Of a DNA stretch of 5,342 nucleotides, positions 1 to 5,342 are shown piece by piece. Source of the stretch: Gammaproteobacteria bacterium (GTDB taxonomy: Bacteria; Pseudomonadota; Gammaproteobacteria; Halothiobacillales; Halothiobacillaceae); assembly GCA_029335925.2 (NCBI GenBank), contig JARJMX020000170.1:1-5342 (forward strand). The letters are read 5' to 3'. The notes below the pieces were generated by a model. The model saw nothing but the letters and a program-made list of their open reading frames with translations. It was not told where the DNA came from and searched no databases. Numbering within the stretch: the stretch's first letter is position 1; the number at the start of each line of letters is the position of its first letter. The position numbers and the translations under genes are program-made.

Positions 1-129
1 CAGACCGTGGATGCGCACGATGCCATCGCTGATGCTGACGATGCTGCCAACAGTACGGGCATCCGCACCGACTTCGAAATTCTCAATCCGCTGTTTGATC
101 AGGGAACTGATTTCAGAAGGATTAATCAT
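1..129 (-). CDS. atpA: ATP synthase F1 subunit alpha, N-terminal fragment (43 codons, cut by window edge)
   Basis: This is the start of the alpha subunit, the non-catalytic nucleotide-binding partner of beta in the F1 head. The 43 visible residues begin [18 protein letters not shown], the usual N-terminal helix that contacts the delta subunit. They continue through [20 protein letters not shown], the opening strands of the beta-barrel domain, to IHGL at the window edge. The reading frame is open at position 1, so about nine tenths of the protein, including its P-loop, lies outside. The ATG at 127-129 is well supported: AAGGAG lies 8 bases upstream and shares bases with the atpH stop codon, implying coupled translation. 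The position directly after atpH is the standard atp operon order. Confidence 0.96.
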   Translation of the reverse strand, partial: MINPSEISSLIKQRIENFEVGADARTVGSIVSISDGIVRIHGL

Positions 130-137
130 GAAAATAA

Positions 138-143
138 CTCCTT
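138..143 (-). promoter_or_regulatory. Shine-Dalgarno site of atpA
   Basis: AAGGAG on the minus strand, 8 bases before the atpA ATG. Its first two A's belong to the TAA stop codon of atpH (142-144), so ribosomes finishing atpH stop on the atpA initiation site. This fixes the atpA start and suggests coupled expression. Confidence 0.85.
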
Positions 144-678
144 AGCGGACCACAGCGTTTGCCAGGCCCTGCAGGCGACCCCGCATTGAACCATCGATGA
201 CCAGATCCCCCGCGTACACGATGGCACCGCCGATCAGGGATTCGTCAACCTCATTGACCAGGGTGATGACCTTGCCCAGACGCTTGCCGAGGACCTCGAC
301 GAGCTTAACCTGCTCATCGCTGCCAAGCGGCCTGGCGGAAACCACGCGCACATCCATCCGGCCCTCTTCGGCGCGACGGAGTTCTTCAAACTCCACCGCG
401 ATCAATGGCAGAAGGGCAAGACGCGCATTCTCGCCCAAAAGACGCACGAGGTTTTCGGCCTCGAGCGTCAGACGACCCTGCGCGATGTTGAGCATGAGAT
501 CCACCAGCTTATCGCGATCGATGGCCGGTGAGGCGATCAGACGCCCCATATCCGCATCGCTGGCGACCGCCGCCAGGAAGGCCAGCATCTCGGACCACTT
601 GGCCTGCTGCCCCCGGGCCTTGGCCACCTCGAAGGCAGCACGGGCATAGGCGCGGGCGGCTTTTGCGATCTCAGACAT
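142..678 (-). CDS. atpH: ATP synthase F1 subunit delta
   Basis: The 178-residue protein has the normal length for bacterial delta (OSCP-type), the peripheral stalk subunit that joins the b dimer to the top of F1. An alpha-helical N-terminal domain (about residues 1-105, starting MSEIAKAARAYARAAFEVAK) is the family's alpha-binding bundle. The C-terminal part carries the delta signature at residues 148-172 (LIGGAIVYAGD, then IDGSMRGRLQGL). The start ATG at 676-678 has AAGGGG 8 bases upstream, overlapping the atpF stop codon. The gene lies 12 bases after atpF and 12 bases before atpA, the canonical order, so it is cotranscribed. No disruption or unusual residue is apparent. Confidence 0.97.
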   Translation of the reverse strand: MSEIAKAARAYARAAFEVAKARGQQAKWSEMLAFLAAVASDADMGRLIASPAIDRDKLVDLMLNIAQGRLTLEAENLVRLLGENARLALLPLIAVEFEELRRAEEGRMDVRVVSARPLGSDEQVKLVEVLGKRLGKVITLVNEVDESLIGGAIVYAGDLVIDGSMRGRLQGLANAVVR

Positions 679-686
679 AGAGTGCC

Positions 687-692
687 CCCCTT
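687..692 (-). promoter_or_regulatory. Shine-Dalgarno site of atpH
   Basis: AAGGGG, extended to a run of six G on the minus strand, placed 8 bases before the atpH ATG and sharing its A's with the atpF stop codon TAA (691-693). It supports the chosen start and coupling of atpF to atpH. Confidence 0.75.
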
Positions 693-1161
693 AGATGCGG
701 GCCACGAGGTCGGCGAGTGCCGCTTCGTGTGCCTTGGCGTCCACTTCGCGCTTTAGGATGCGCTCAGCGCCAGCGATCGCAAGCTCGGCGACCTGTTTGC
801 CGAGCTCCTGCTTGGCACGCTCGACTTCGCGGTCGATCTCAGCCCGCGCACCGGAGAGGATGCGGTCGGCCTCGGCTTTAGCGTTGTTGCGAGCTTCGTC
901 AATGATTTCGTTGCTACGAGCATTCGCCTGGGCCAGTATCTCGGTCGCCTTCTCTTTGGCTTCCTTGATAATCTGGACCGCGCGCTCCTCAGCCAGCTTG
1001 AGCTCGTGCTTACCACGCTCCGAGGCGGACAGACCGTCGGCGATGCGCTGACGACGTGCTTCCATCATGGCGGACAGCGGGGCCCACAGGAATTTGTTCA
1101 CTAGCCAGATCATCACCACAAAGGCAATCATCTGGGCAATCAGGGTGACCGTAATGTTCAT
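691..1161 (-). CDS. atpF: ATP synthase Fo subunit b
   Basis: This is the b subunit, two copies of which form the elongated peripheral stalk that holds F1 static against the turning c ring. Its 156 residues equal the E. coli length. Residues 1-28 form one membrane helix ([20 protein letters not shown]) followed by the conserved short segment NKFLWAPL. From about residue 34 on the protein is a long charged helix or coiled coil rich in A, E, K and R ([20 protein letters not shown]; then [14 protein letters not shown]). It ends in the conserved delta-binding segment [18 protein letters not shown] (residues 119-136). The ATG at 1159-1161 is preceded by AGAGGT at 8 bases. Unlike the other subunit genes it is set off from its upstream neighbour by 76 bases containing a strong hairpin. 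Confidence 0.97.
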   Translation of the reverse strand: MNITVTLIAQMIAFVVMIWLVNKFLWAPLSAMMEARRQRIADGLSASERGKHELKLAEERAVQIIKEAKEKATEILAQANARSNEIIDEARNNAKAEADRILSGARAEIDREVERAKQELGKQVAELAIAGAERILKREVDAKAHEAALADLVARI

Positions 1162-1169
1162 GATTGCCT

Positions 1170-1175
1170 ACCTCT
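1170..1175 (-). promoter_or_regulatory. Shine-Dalgarno site of atpF
   Basis: AGAGGT on the minus strand, 8 bases before the atpF ATG. It lies only 6 bases beyond the end of the atpE-atpF hairpin, so it stays single-stranded when that hairpin folds. It is a weaker match than the AAGGAG sites of atpE and atpA. Confidence 0.6.
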
Positions 1176-1181
1176 TTGGGG

Positions 1182-1237
1182 GATACAGGAAATCTGCGCG
1201 CGGACATTTGTGCCCGCACGCCAGGATTTCCCGTATC
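1182..1237 (-). promoter_or_regulatory. Large intergenic RNA hairpin between atpE and atpF
   Basis: Read as mRNA, the first base after the atpE stop codon opens a hairpin. The outer stem GAUACGGGAAAUC (1237-1225) pairs with GAUUUCCUGUAUC (1194-1182), 13 pairs. The inner stem GCGUGCGGGCA (1221-1211) pairs with UGUCCGCGCGC (1206-1196), 11 pairs. The loop is CAAA (1210-1207). The only interruption is CUG opposite a single A. Of 24 pairs, 21 are Watson-Crick and 3 are G-U. No U-run follows, so it is not a standard terminator. A role in stabilising the upstream message or setting the atpE to atpF ratio is inference. It could also be a copy of a dispersed palindromic repeat. Confidence 0.85.
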
Positions 1238-1534
1238 TTAGCCGCCGACTGCCTGGATGGCGGCCTGCAGGGCGCCCACGAACGGGTTGGCGAACAGGAA
1301 CCACATGGCGAAGGCCAGAATGATGAACGGGAAGGACTCCATCAGACCGGCGAAAATGAACATATTGACCATCAGCTGCGGACGCATTTCCGGCTGACGC
1401 GCAATACCTTCAAGGGTCTTGGAGCAGATCAAGCCCCAGCCAATAGCCGAGCCCAGGCCAGCAGCGGCAAGAATCACGCCCACGCCTACGGCAGTGTAGG
1501 CATAAATCATCGCGATCATGTCAGCGTTCATCAT
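1238..1534 (-). CDS. atpE: ATP synthase Fo subunit c (proton ring)
   Basis: Subunit c is the two-helix hairpin whose ring turns as protons cross the membrane. Helix 1 spans about residues 10-37 and contains the small-residue motif GLGSAIGWG (26-34). The polar loop ARQPE is at 45-49. Helix 2 spans about 54-82 and carries the ion-binding Glu66 in GLMESFPF, then ANPF. Gln and Tyr residues typical of sodium-binding rings are not at the aligned positions (Trp33 and Ile71 stand there), so proton coupling is expected. The 98 residues exceed the E. coli length of 79 because of extra residues at the N-terminus and a tail QAAIQAVGG after the second helix. Two adjacent ATG codons exist (1532-1534 and 1529-1531), 5 and 8 bases from a strong TAAGGAG; the second gives 97 residues and spacing closer to the neighbouring genes. 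Confidence 0.96.
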   Translation of the reverse strand: MMNADMIAMIYAYTAVGVGVILAAAGLGSAIGWGLICSKTLEGIARQPEMRPQLMVNMFIFAGLMESFPFIILAFAMWFLFANPFVGALQAAIQAVGG

Positions 1535-1595
1535 CGGTTCTCCTTACGGATTTTGTTGAAGGTGAAGGGTTGAAAAGGTGGTTATCATCACTGAC
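1535..1595 (-). promoter_or_regulatory. atpE translation-initiation leader with strong Shine-Dalgarno
   Basis: These 61 bases separate atpB from atpE. On the minus strand they read as a C/U/A-rich, G-poor tract (including CUUUUCAACCCUUCACC) that by eye forms no stable hairpin, ending in TAAGGAG (1540-1546) 5 bases before the first atpE ATG. In E. coli an unstructured U/A-rich stretch ahead of the atpE ribosome site raises translation to supply many c subunits per enzyme. A similar role here is inferred from composition and position only. Confidence 0.5.
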
Positions 1596-2453
<858 letters not shown>

Positions 2454-2822
2454 TTAGCGCCGCGCGACAGCAAGGAACCCCAGCTGCGCGAGCACGAAAC
2501 CTGCGAACAGAGGCAAGGCCGACAGCTTCAGCACCCCCATCCCGACCCCAAGGAGGCCGATGAGGAGCAGGAAGCGCACGACCGCGCCCACGTACAAAAC
2601 GAGCATGCTGCCCTTCGGATCACGGATGACACGCTGTTCAGCCTTGCGAATACCGCGCTTGTGCAACCACGCGAGCACCATGCTGACTAGCCCGCCGTAG
2701 ATTACCGCCAAGCCGTCGGAATATGCTCCAAGCCCTCCCCAGAGCACCCCCAGGAGGACCGTGGAGATCAGCTGGGCCAGCAGCAACCTTCGCGCGAGAT
2801 GCTCAACCTTGCTGCCGGGCAC
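2454..2822 (-). CDS. atpI: ATP synthase accessory protein I (AtpI), GTG start
   Basis: AtpI is the small membrane protein encoded ahead of atpB in most atp operons; in other bacteria it is linked to c-ring assembly and, together with AtpZ, to Mg2+ uptake. The 122 residues (E. coli about 126) show four likely membrane helices at about 13-31, 36-54, 73-94 and 99-119. A basic loop between helices 2 and 3 (HKRGIRKAEQ, residues 54-63) and the following polar DPKGS fit the family. Helix 3 carries the intramembrane arginine of VVRFLLLIGLL. The start is GTG at 2820-2822 with GAGG about 10 bases upstream. It overlaps the end of atpZ by 20 bases, so its ribosome site lies in atpZ. No catalytic motif is expected. 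Confidence 0.9.
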   Translation of the reverse strand: MPGSKVEHLARRLLLAQLISTVLLGVLWGGLGAYSDGLAVIYGGLVSMVLAWLHKRGIRKAEQRVIRDPKGSMLVLYVGAVVRFLLLIGLLGVGMGVLKLSALPLFAGFVLAQLGFLAVARR

Positions 2823-3021
2823 GATGCTGCATCCTCAGCAGCTGGTAGGCCTTCTGAAAACCACCGACCACCCCTAGTGCGCCGATCAGCAACATGAACA
2901 GCGGACGGGTGTCGAACCAACCATCGACCAGATAGCCTAGGATCAAGCCCGAGGCCATCATCGATGCCAACATATTCCCGGCCCCGATGAGCGGCAAGCC
3001 CTTGGAGGAGGATTCATTCAT
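2803..3021 (-). CDS. atpZ: AtpZ-family small membrane protein of the ATP synthase operon
   Basis: The 72-residue protein has two predicted membrane helices, about residues 14-32 and 40-60. Between them lies the family-typical segment GYLVDGWFDTRP (29-40), followed by a glycine-rich second helix (LIGALGVVGGFQKAY). This helix-loop-helix with an acidic turn matches the AtpZ family (Pfam ATPase_gene1), whose members sit just before atpI and are reported in Bacillus to act with AtpI in Mg2+ supply. The ATG at 3019-3021 overlaps the tesA stop codon as ATGA and has no clear Shine-Dalgarno (upstream bases GACUCCGAAAA), so it probably depends on ribosomes arriving from tesA. Its 3' end overlaps atpI. 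The family call is good; the function is inferred from relatives. Confidence 0.85.
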   Translation of the reverse strand: MNESSSKGLPLIGAGNMLASMMASGLILGYLVDGWFDTRPLFMLLIGALGVVGGFQKAYQLLRMQHRARQQG

Positions 3022-3704
3022 TTTTCGGAGTCTAGCATCGTTTTCTTTTCCATCTCAACCTGTACCCCCATGCTCGGCGCAAGCACGGCCCAGCCATTTT
3101 CCAAGATCAATCGCTGTCCTTCGGCATTGGGGTGGATGCCATCCGCCTGATTAAGATGCGGCTGGCCGGCCACTCCGGCCAAAAGGAAAGGAATGGTCAC
3201 ATATTCCCGGGCCAATTCGGCATAGATGGCCGCAAACTCACGAGTGTAAGTTACGCCGTAGTTCGGCGGAAGGCGCATGCCCGCGAGGATGGGGGTAGCC
3301 CCCGCGGCCCGAACCTGCTCGAGCATGGCCCCAAGATGCTGCCGCAGGACCGTAAGATCGAGTCCGCGCAGGCCGTCGTTGGCCCCCAGCTCGATGATGA
3401 CCCAGCGCGGACGGTGGCGCTGCAGCAGTGCAGGCAGGCGCGCACGCCCCGAGGCGCTTGTTTCACCACTGATGCTGGCGTTGACCACCTGCACATCCAC
3501 CCCAAGCTCGCGCAGGCGTTTTTGCAACAGGCTTGGCCATGCCTGTTCACGCGCCACTCCATATCCTGCACTCAGGCTATCACCGACAATCAGCAAAACA
3601 CCCCCTGCCCGTGCGCCCGCAAAGCTCGCCAAGAGCCCAATCCCCAGAACTAAGCGCGCCATCCACGATCTATGGGGCAGAAAACGAGCCAAGAACCATC
3701 TCAT
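3018..3704 (-). CDS. tesA: TesA-like GDSL esterase / acyl-CoA thioesterase I / lysophospholipase, secreted
   Basis: This SGNH/GDSL hydrolase resembles E. coli TesA, a periplasmic enzyme that cleaves acyl-CoA thioesters, lysophospholipids and small esters. The conserved blocks are complete: GDSLSAGYG at 41-49 with nucleophile Ser43, ISGETSASG with Gly80, GAND with Asn109, and DGIHP with Asp188 and His191. The N-terminus is a signal peptide with a hydrophobic core (ARLVLGIGLLASFAG) and likely cleavage after ARA at residue 33. Start ATG at 3702-3704 is backed by AAGGAG at 7 bases. Met15 (3660-3662) would give a more compact signal peptide but lacks a ribosome site. The C-terminal tail (VEMEKKTMLDSEK) runs into atpZ with an ATGA overlap. 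Divergent ybbA is its usual neighbour. Confidence 0.92.
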   Translation of the reverse strand: MRWFLARFLPHRSWMARLVLGIGLLASFAGARAGGVLLIVGDSLSAGYGVAREQAWPSLLQKRLRELGVDVQVVNASISGETSASGRARLPALLQRHRPRWVIIELGANDGLRGLDLTVLRQHLGAMLEQVRAAGATPILAGMRLPPNYGVTYTREFAAIYAELAREYVTIPFLLAGVAGQPHLNQADGIHPNAEGQRLILENGWAVLAPSMGVQVEMEKKTMLDSEK

Positions 3705-4374
3705 GCAAACTCTCCTTTACACCCGAAACCTCGGCAAGACCGTCCACACTAGCGATGGGCCGCTCTGCCTTTTGCAGGATATCAATATCGAGCTTGCGCG
3801 CGGCGAGCGAGTGGGCTTGGTGGGTGCCTCGGGCTCGGGCAAGACCACACTACTTAGCCTGCTTGCTGCATTGGATACTCCAAGTGAAGGAGAAATCGTG
3901 CTCGCTGGGCACAACTTAGGTTCGCTGTCGGAAGACCAGCGCACTGCCCTGCGTGCGCAGATGATCGGCTTTGTATTCCAGTCTTTCCTGCTTTTGCCCG
4001 GACTGACGGCCCAGGAGAACGTCGAGCTGCCCTTGCGCCTGGCAGGCGCAGCCAACCCGGCGGTGCGCGCCCGCGAGCTGCTCACCATGGTCGGCCTGGC
4101 CCGGCGTCTGCATCACTATCCCGCCCAGCTCTCCGGCGGTGAGCAGCAACGGGTGGCGATTGCCCGAGCCTTTGCCCTTAATCCACCCTTGCTTTTGGCC
4201 GACGAACCCACCGGTAACCTTGACCAAACCACGGGGGCACACATCATCGAACTGCTGCTAACCCTCAATCGCGAGCACGGTACCACGTTGCTTCTGGTCA
4301 CCCATGACCCAAGCCTAGCCGCACGCTGTGACCGTCTCCTTCGTCTCGATCAGGGACGACTGCGCGCTGCTTAA
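3703..4374 (+). CDS. ybbA: ABC transporter ATP-binding protein, YbbA (LolD/MacB-type family)
   Basis: This complete 223-residue ATPase powers an FtsX-type permease from the cytoplasm. Motifs in order: Walker A GASGSGKT (41-48, Lys47), Q-loop Gln93 in FVFQSF, signature LSGGEQQR (143-150), Walker B LLLADE (163-168, catalytic Glu168), D-loop GNLD (171-174) and switch His201 in VTHD. Phrases such as GFVFQSFLLLPGLTAQENVELP and NREHGTTLLLVTHD are close to E. coli YbbA. ATG at 3703-3705 fits the family N-terminus and is the only nearby ATG, although no Shine-Dalgarno precedes it. Its first two bases are also part of the tesA start codon on the other strand. An open frame continues upstream to 3277, but that part is antisense to tesA. 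The partner permease follows 17 bases downstream. Confidence 0.93.
   Translation: MQTLLYTRNLGKTVHTSDGPLCLLQDINIELARGERVGLVGASGSGKTTLLSLLAALDTPSEGEIVLAGHNLGSLSEDQRTALRAQMIGFVFQSFLLLPGLTAQENVELPLRLAGAANPAVRARELLTMVGLARRLHHYPAQLSGGEQQRVAIARAFALNPPLLLADEPTGNLDQTTGAHIIELLLTLNREHGTTLLLVTHDPSLAARCDRLLRLDQGRLRAA
3712..3717 (-). promoter_or_regulatory. Shine-Dalgarno site of tesA inside ybbA codons
   Basis: AAGGAG on the minus strand, 7 bases ahead of the tesA ATG. It lies within codons 4-5 of the oppositely oriented ybbA. It favours Met1 over Met15 as the tesA start and means these bases serve as ribosome site on one strand and coding sequence on the other. Confidence 0.75.
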
Positions 4375-4391
4375 AGTGCATCGAACATGAC

Positions 4392-5342
4392 ATGAACAGT
4401 AGTGTCTTTTGGTATGCCCTGCGCCAACGTCAGCGCAGCTTAGGTATGATCCTCACCCTTGCCATCGGTGTGACAGCTTTGGTGGCGGTCAACGCCTTTG
4501 CCGAACGATTGTCCAGCGCGCTCAAACAGGGAGCGGCTGAGGCTTTGGGTGGCCAATTGGTACTGAGCGCCGACCATCCGATTCAGGAACATTTTCGTAC
4601 CGAGGCAACGCGCCTAGGGTTACGCAGCGCCTTGTCGACCACCTTCCCAAGCATGGCAATCGCCGCTGGACGCACTCATCTGGTCGAAGTCAAGGCGGTC
4701 AGCTCGGAATATCCCCTGCTGGGCGAGCTGTGGGTAAATGGCATCCCGGCACGCGCGCCCGCCCCAGGCCAAGCCTGGCTAGAGCCAGATGCGCTCACCG
4801 CCCTGGGCCTGACACAAGGTGCCAACTTCAGTCTTGGCACCCTCACCCTCGAAGTGCGTGGTCGCCTCGATCGCGAACCGGACCGTGCCCCCAGCGCCTT
4901 CGCCATCGGCCCGCGGGTGATGATCGCCGCCGCTGACCTTGAGGCAAGCGAGCTGCTTGGCTTTGGCAGCCGCGCCACCTTTCGCCTGCATCTCACGGGG
5001 GAACCTGCCGCACTGCAAGCATTGGCCGACTATGTACGAAAACATCCCGAACGCGGCCAGCGCCTGGAAGGACTGGATGAGATCCGCCCTCAATTGCGCC
5101 AGGCCCTGGCGCGCGCGCAAAGCCTATTACGCGGCAGCGCCCTGCTTGCCTTGCTTTTGGCCGGACTTGCTGTCGGCATCGCCCTTCAGGCGCGCTTGCG
5201 CGCCCAGCTTGACGCCGCAGCCACCCTGCGTGCCCTGGGAGCCTCCACCCGCTTTATTACTCACGCGACCTTACTCGCCCTTCTCCCCACGGCAGTATTA
5301 GGCAGCCTGATCGGTATCGCCCTAGGCTATGCGCTCCAACCT
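4392..5342 (+). CDS. ybbP: ABC transporter permease, YbbP (FtsX family), N-terminal fragment (317 codons, open at window edge)
   Basis: The frame is open from ATG 4392-4394 to the last base, giving 317 residues of a protein that in E. coli has about 800. A cytoplasmic N-terminus (MNSSVFWYALRQRQRSLG) leads into membrane helix 1 at about 18-36. A periplasmic domain follows at about 38-243, with stretches recognisable from the family: GGQLVLSADHPI, LVEVKAVSSEYPLLGEL and REPDRAPSAFAIGPRVMI. The FtsX core then begins with helix 2 (about 247-267, LLALLLAGLAVGIALQA), the cytoplasmic coupling segment RLRAQLDAAATLRALGAST, and helix 3 (about 293-315). The start lacks a clear Shine-Dalgarno and overlaps the two-codon frame ATGACATGA. 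With YbbA it should form a MacB-like transporter that moves or extracts hydrophobic molecules at the inner membrane; the substrate is unknown. Confidence 0.9.
   Translation, partial: MNSSVFWYALRQRQRSLGMILTLAIGVTALVAVNAFAERLSSALKQGAAEALGGQLVLSADHPIQEHFRTEATRLGLRSALSTTFPSMAIAAGRTHLVEVKAVSSEYPLLGELWVNGIPARAPAPGQAWLEPDALTALGLTQGANFSLGTLTLEVRGRLDREPDRAPSAFAIGPRVMIAAADLEASELLGFGSRATFRLHLTGEPAALQALADYVRKHPERGQRLEGLDEIRPQLRQALARAQSLLRGSALLALLLAGLAVGIALQARLRAQLDAAATLRALGASTRFITHATLLALLPTAVLGSLIGIALGYALQP

Noticed and set aside
197..649. 150-residue open frame on the plus strand
   Set aside because: It is antisense to atpH, Arg/Ser/Ala-rich, and a typical shadow of GC-rich coding sequence; it has no recognisable domain.
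1182..1237. Intrinsic terminator between atpE and atpF
   Set aside because: No run of U follows the stem in the mRNA sense, and full termination here would cut off atpF, atpH and atpA.
1238..1534. Sodium-coupled c ring, suggested by Glu66-Ser67
   Set aside because: The helix-1 Gln and the Thr and Tyr of the sodium signature are not at the aligned positions; Trp, Phe and Ile stand there.
1067..1573. 168-residue plus-strand frame spanning atpF, the hairpin and atpE
   Set aside because: It is antisense to two certain genes, with low-complexity composition and no family features.
3132..3653. 173-residue plus-strand frame
   Set aside because: It is antisense to tesA, whose catalytic blocks are all intact on the minus strand.
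3660..3662. Met15 as the tesA start
   Set aside because: It gives a neat 19-residue signal peptide but has no Shine-Dalgarno, while Met1 has AAGGAG at 7 bases. It is kept only as an alternative.
3277..3702. 142-codon N-terminal extension of ybbA
   Set aside because: The frame is open but antisense to tesA; the ABC domain starts naturally at the ATG of 3703, and the extension resembles no domain.
3600..3850. Sigma-70-like promoters around the tesA/ybbA divergence
   Set aside because: I found only poor matches to -35 and -10 elements on either strand, not enough to call a site.
4676..5120. Minus-strand frames of 106 and 113 residues opposite ybbP
   Set aside because: They are shadows of the continuous ybbP frame, which shows clear FtsX-type membrane and periplasmic features.

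Overview
This window is a conserved housekeeping segment of a GC-rich proteobacterium. On the minus strand it holds the front half of an F1Fo ATP synthase operon; on the plus strand, divergent from it, an ABC transporter pair. The proton-ring subunit c (signature ARQPE, then MESFPF, then ANPF, with a tryptophan in the first helix) and the a and b subunits look like those of Gammaproteobacteria/Acidithiobacillia. I lean towards an Acidithiobacillus-like relative, but that is inference from recalled family resemblance and no search was run.

Layout, minus strand, read from 3704 down to 1: tesA (GDSL-type periplasmic esterase/thioesterase), atpZ (small AtpZ-family membrane protein), atpI, atpB (subunit a), atpE (subunit c), atpF (subunit b), atpH (delta) and the first 43 codons of atpA (alpha), cut by the window edge. 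The genes are tightly packed: tesA and atpZ overlap as ATGA, atpZ and atpI overlap by 20 bases, and atpF/atpH/atpA are separated by 12-base gaps whose Shine-Dalgarno sequences run into the previous stop codon. Only two gaps exceed 35 bases: 61 bases before atpE, holding a strong ribosome binding site behind a pyrimidine/A-rich leader, and 76 bases between atpE and atpF, most of it filled by a 24-base-pair hairpin.

Layout, plus strand, 3703 to the end: ybbA (LolD/MacB-type ATPase, complete) followed by ybbP (FtsX-type permease, first 317 codons only, open at the window edge). The start codons of tesA and ybbA share one CATG. The tesA/ybbA/ybbP divergent set is also known from E. coli, where the products are thought to act together on lipids or hydrophobic molecules at the inner membrane.

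How it works together: a, b and c form the Fo proton channel and stator stem, delta ties b to the F1 head through the alpha N-terminus, and AtpI/AtpZ are accessory membrane proteins linked to c-ring assembly and Mg2+ supply. Three points deserve a second look: the atpE-atpF hairpin, whose three non-Watson-Crick pairs are all G-U only in the mRNA sense; the apparent translational coupling of tesA to the ATP synthase operon; and the nested divergent starts that leave no non-coding promoter space. I see no mobile element, CRISPR array, tRNA or rRNA, and no wholly new system.
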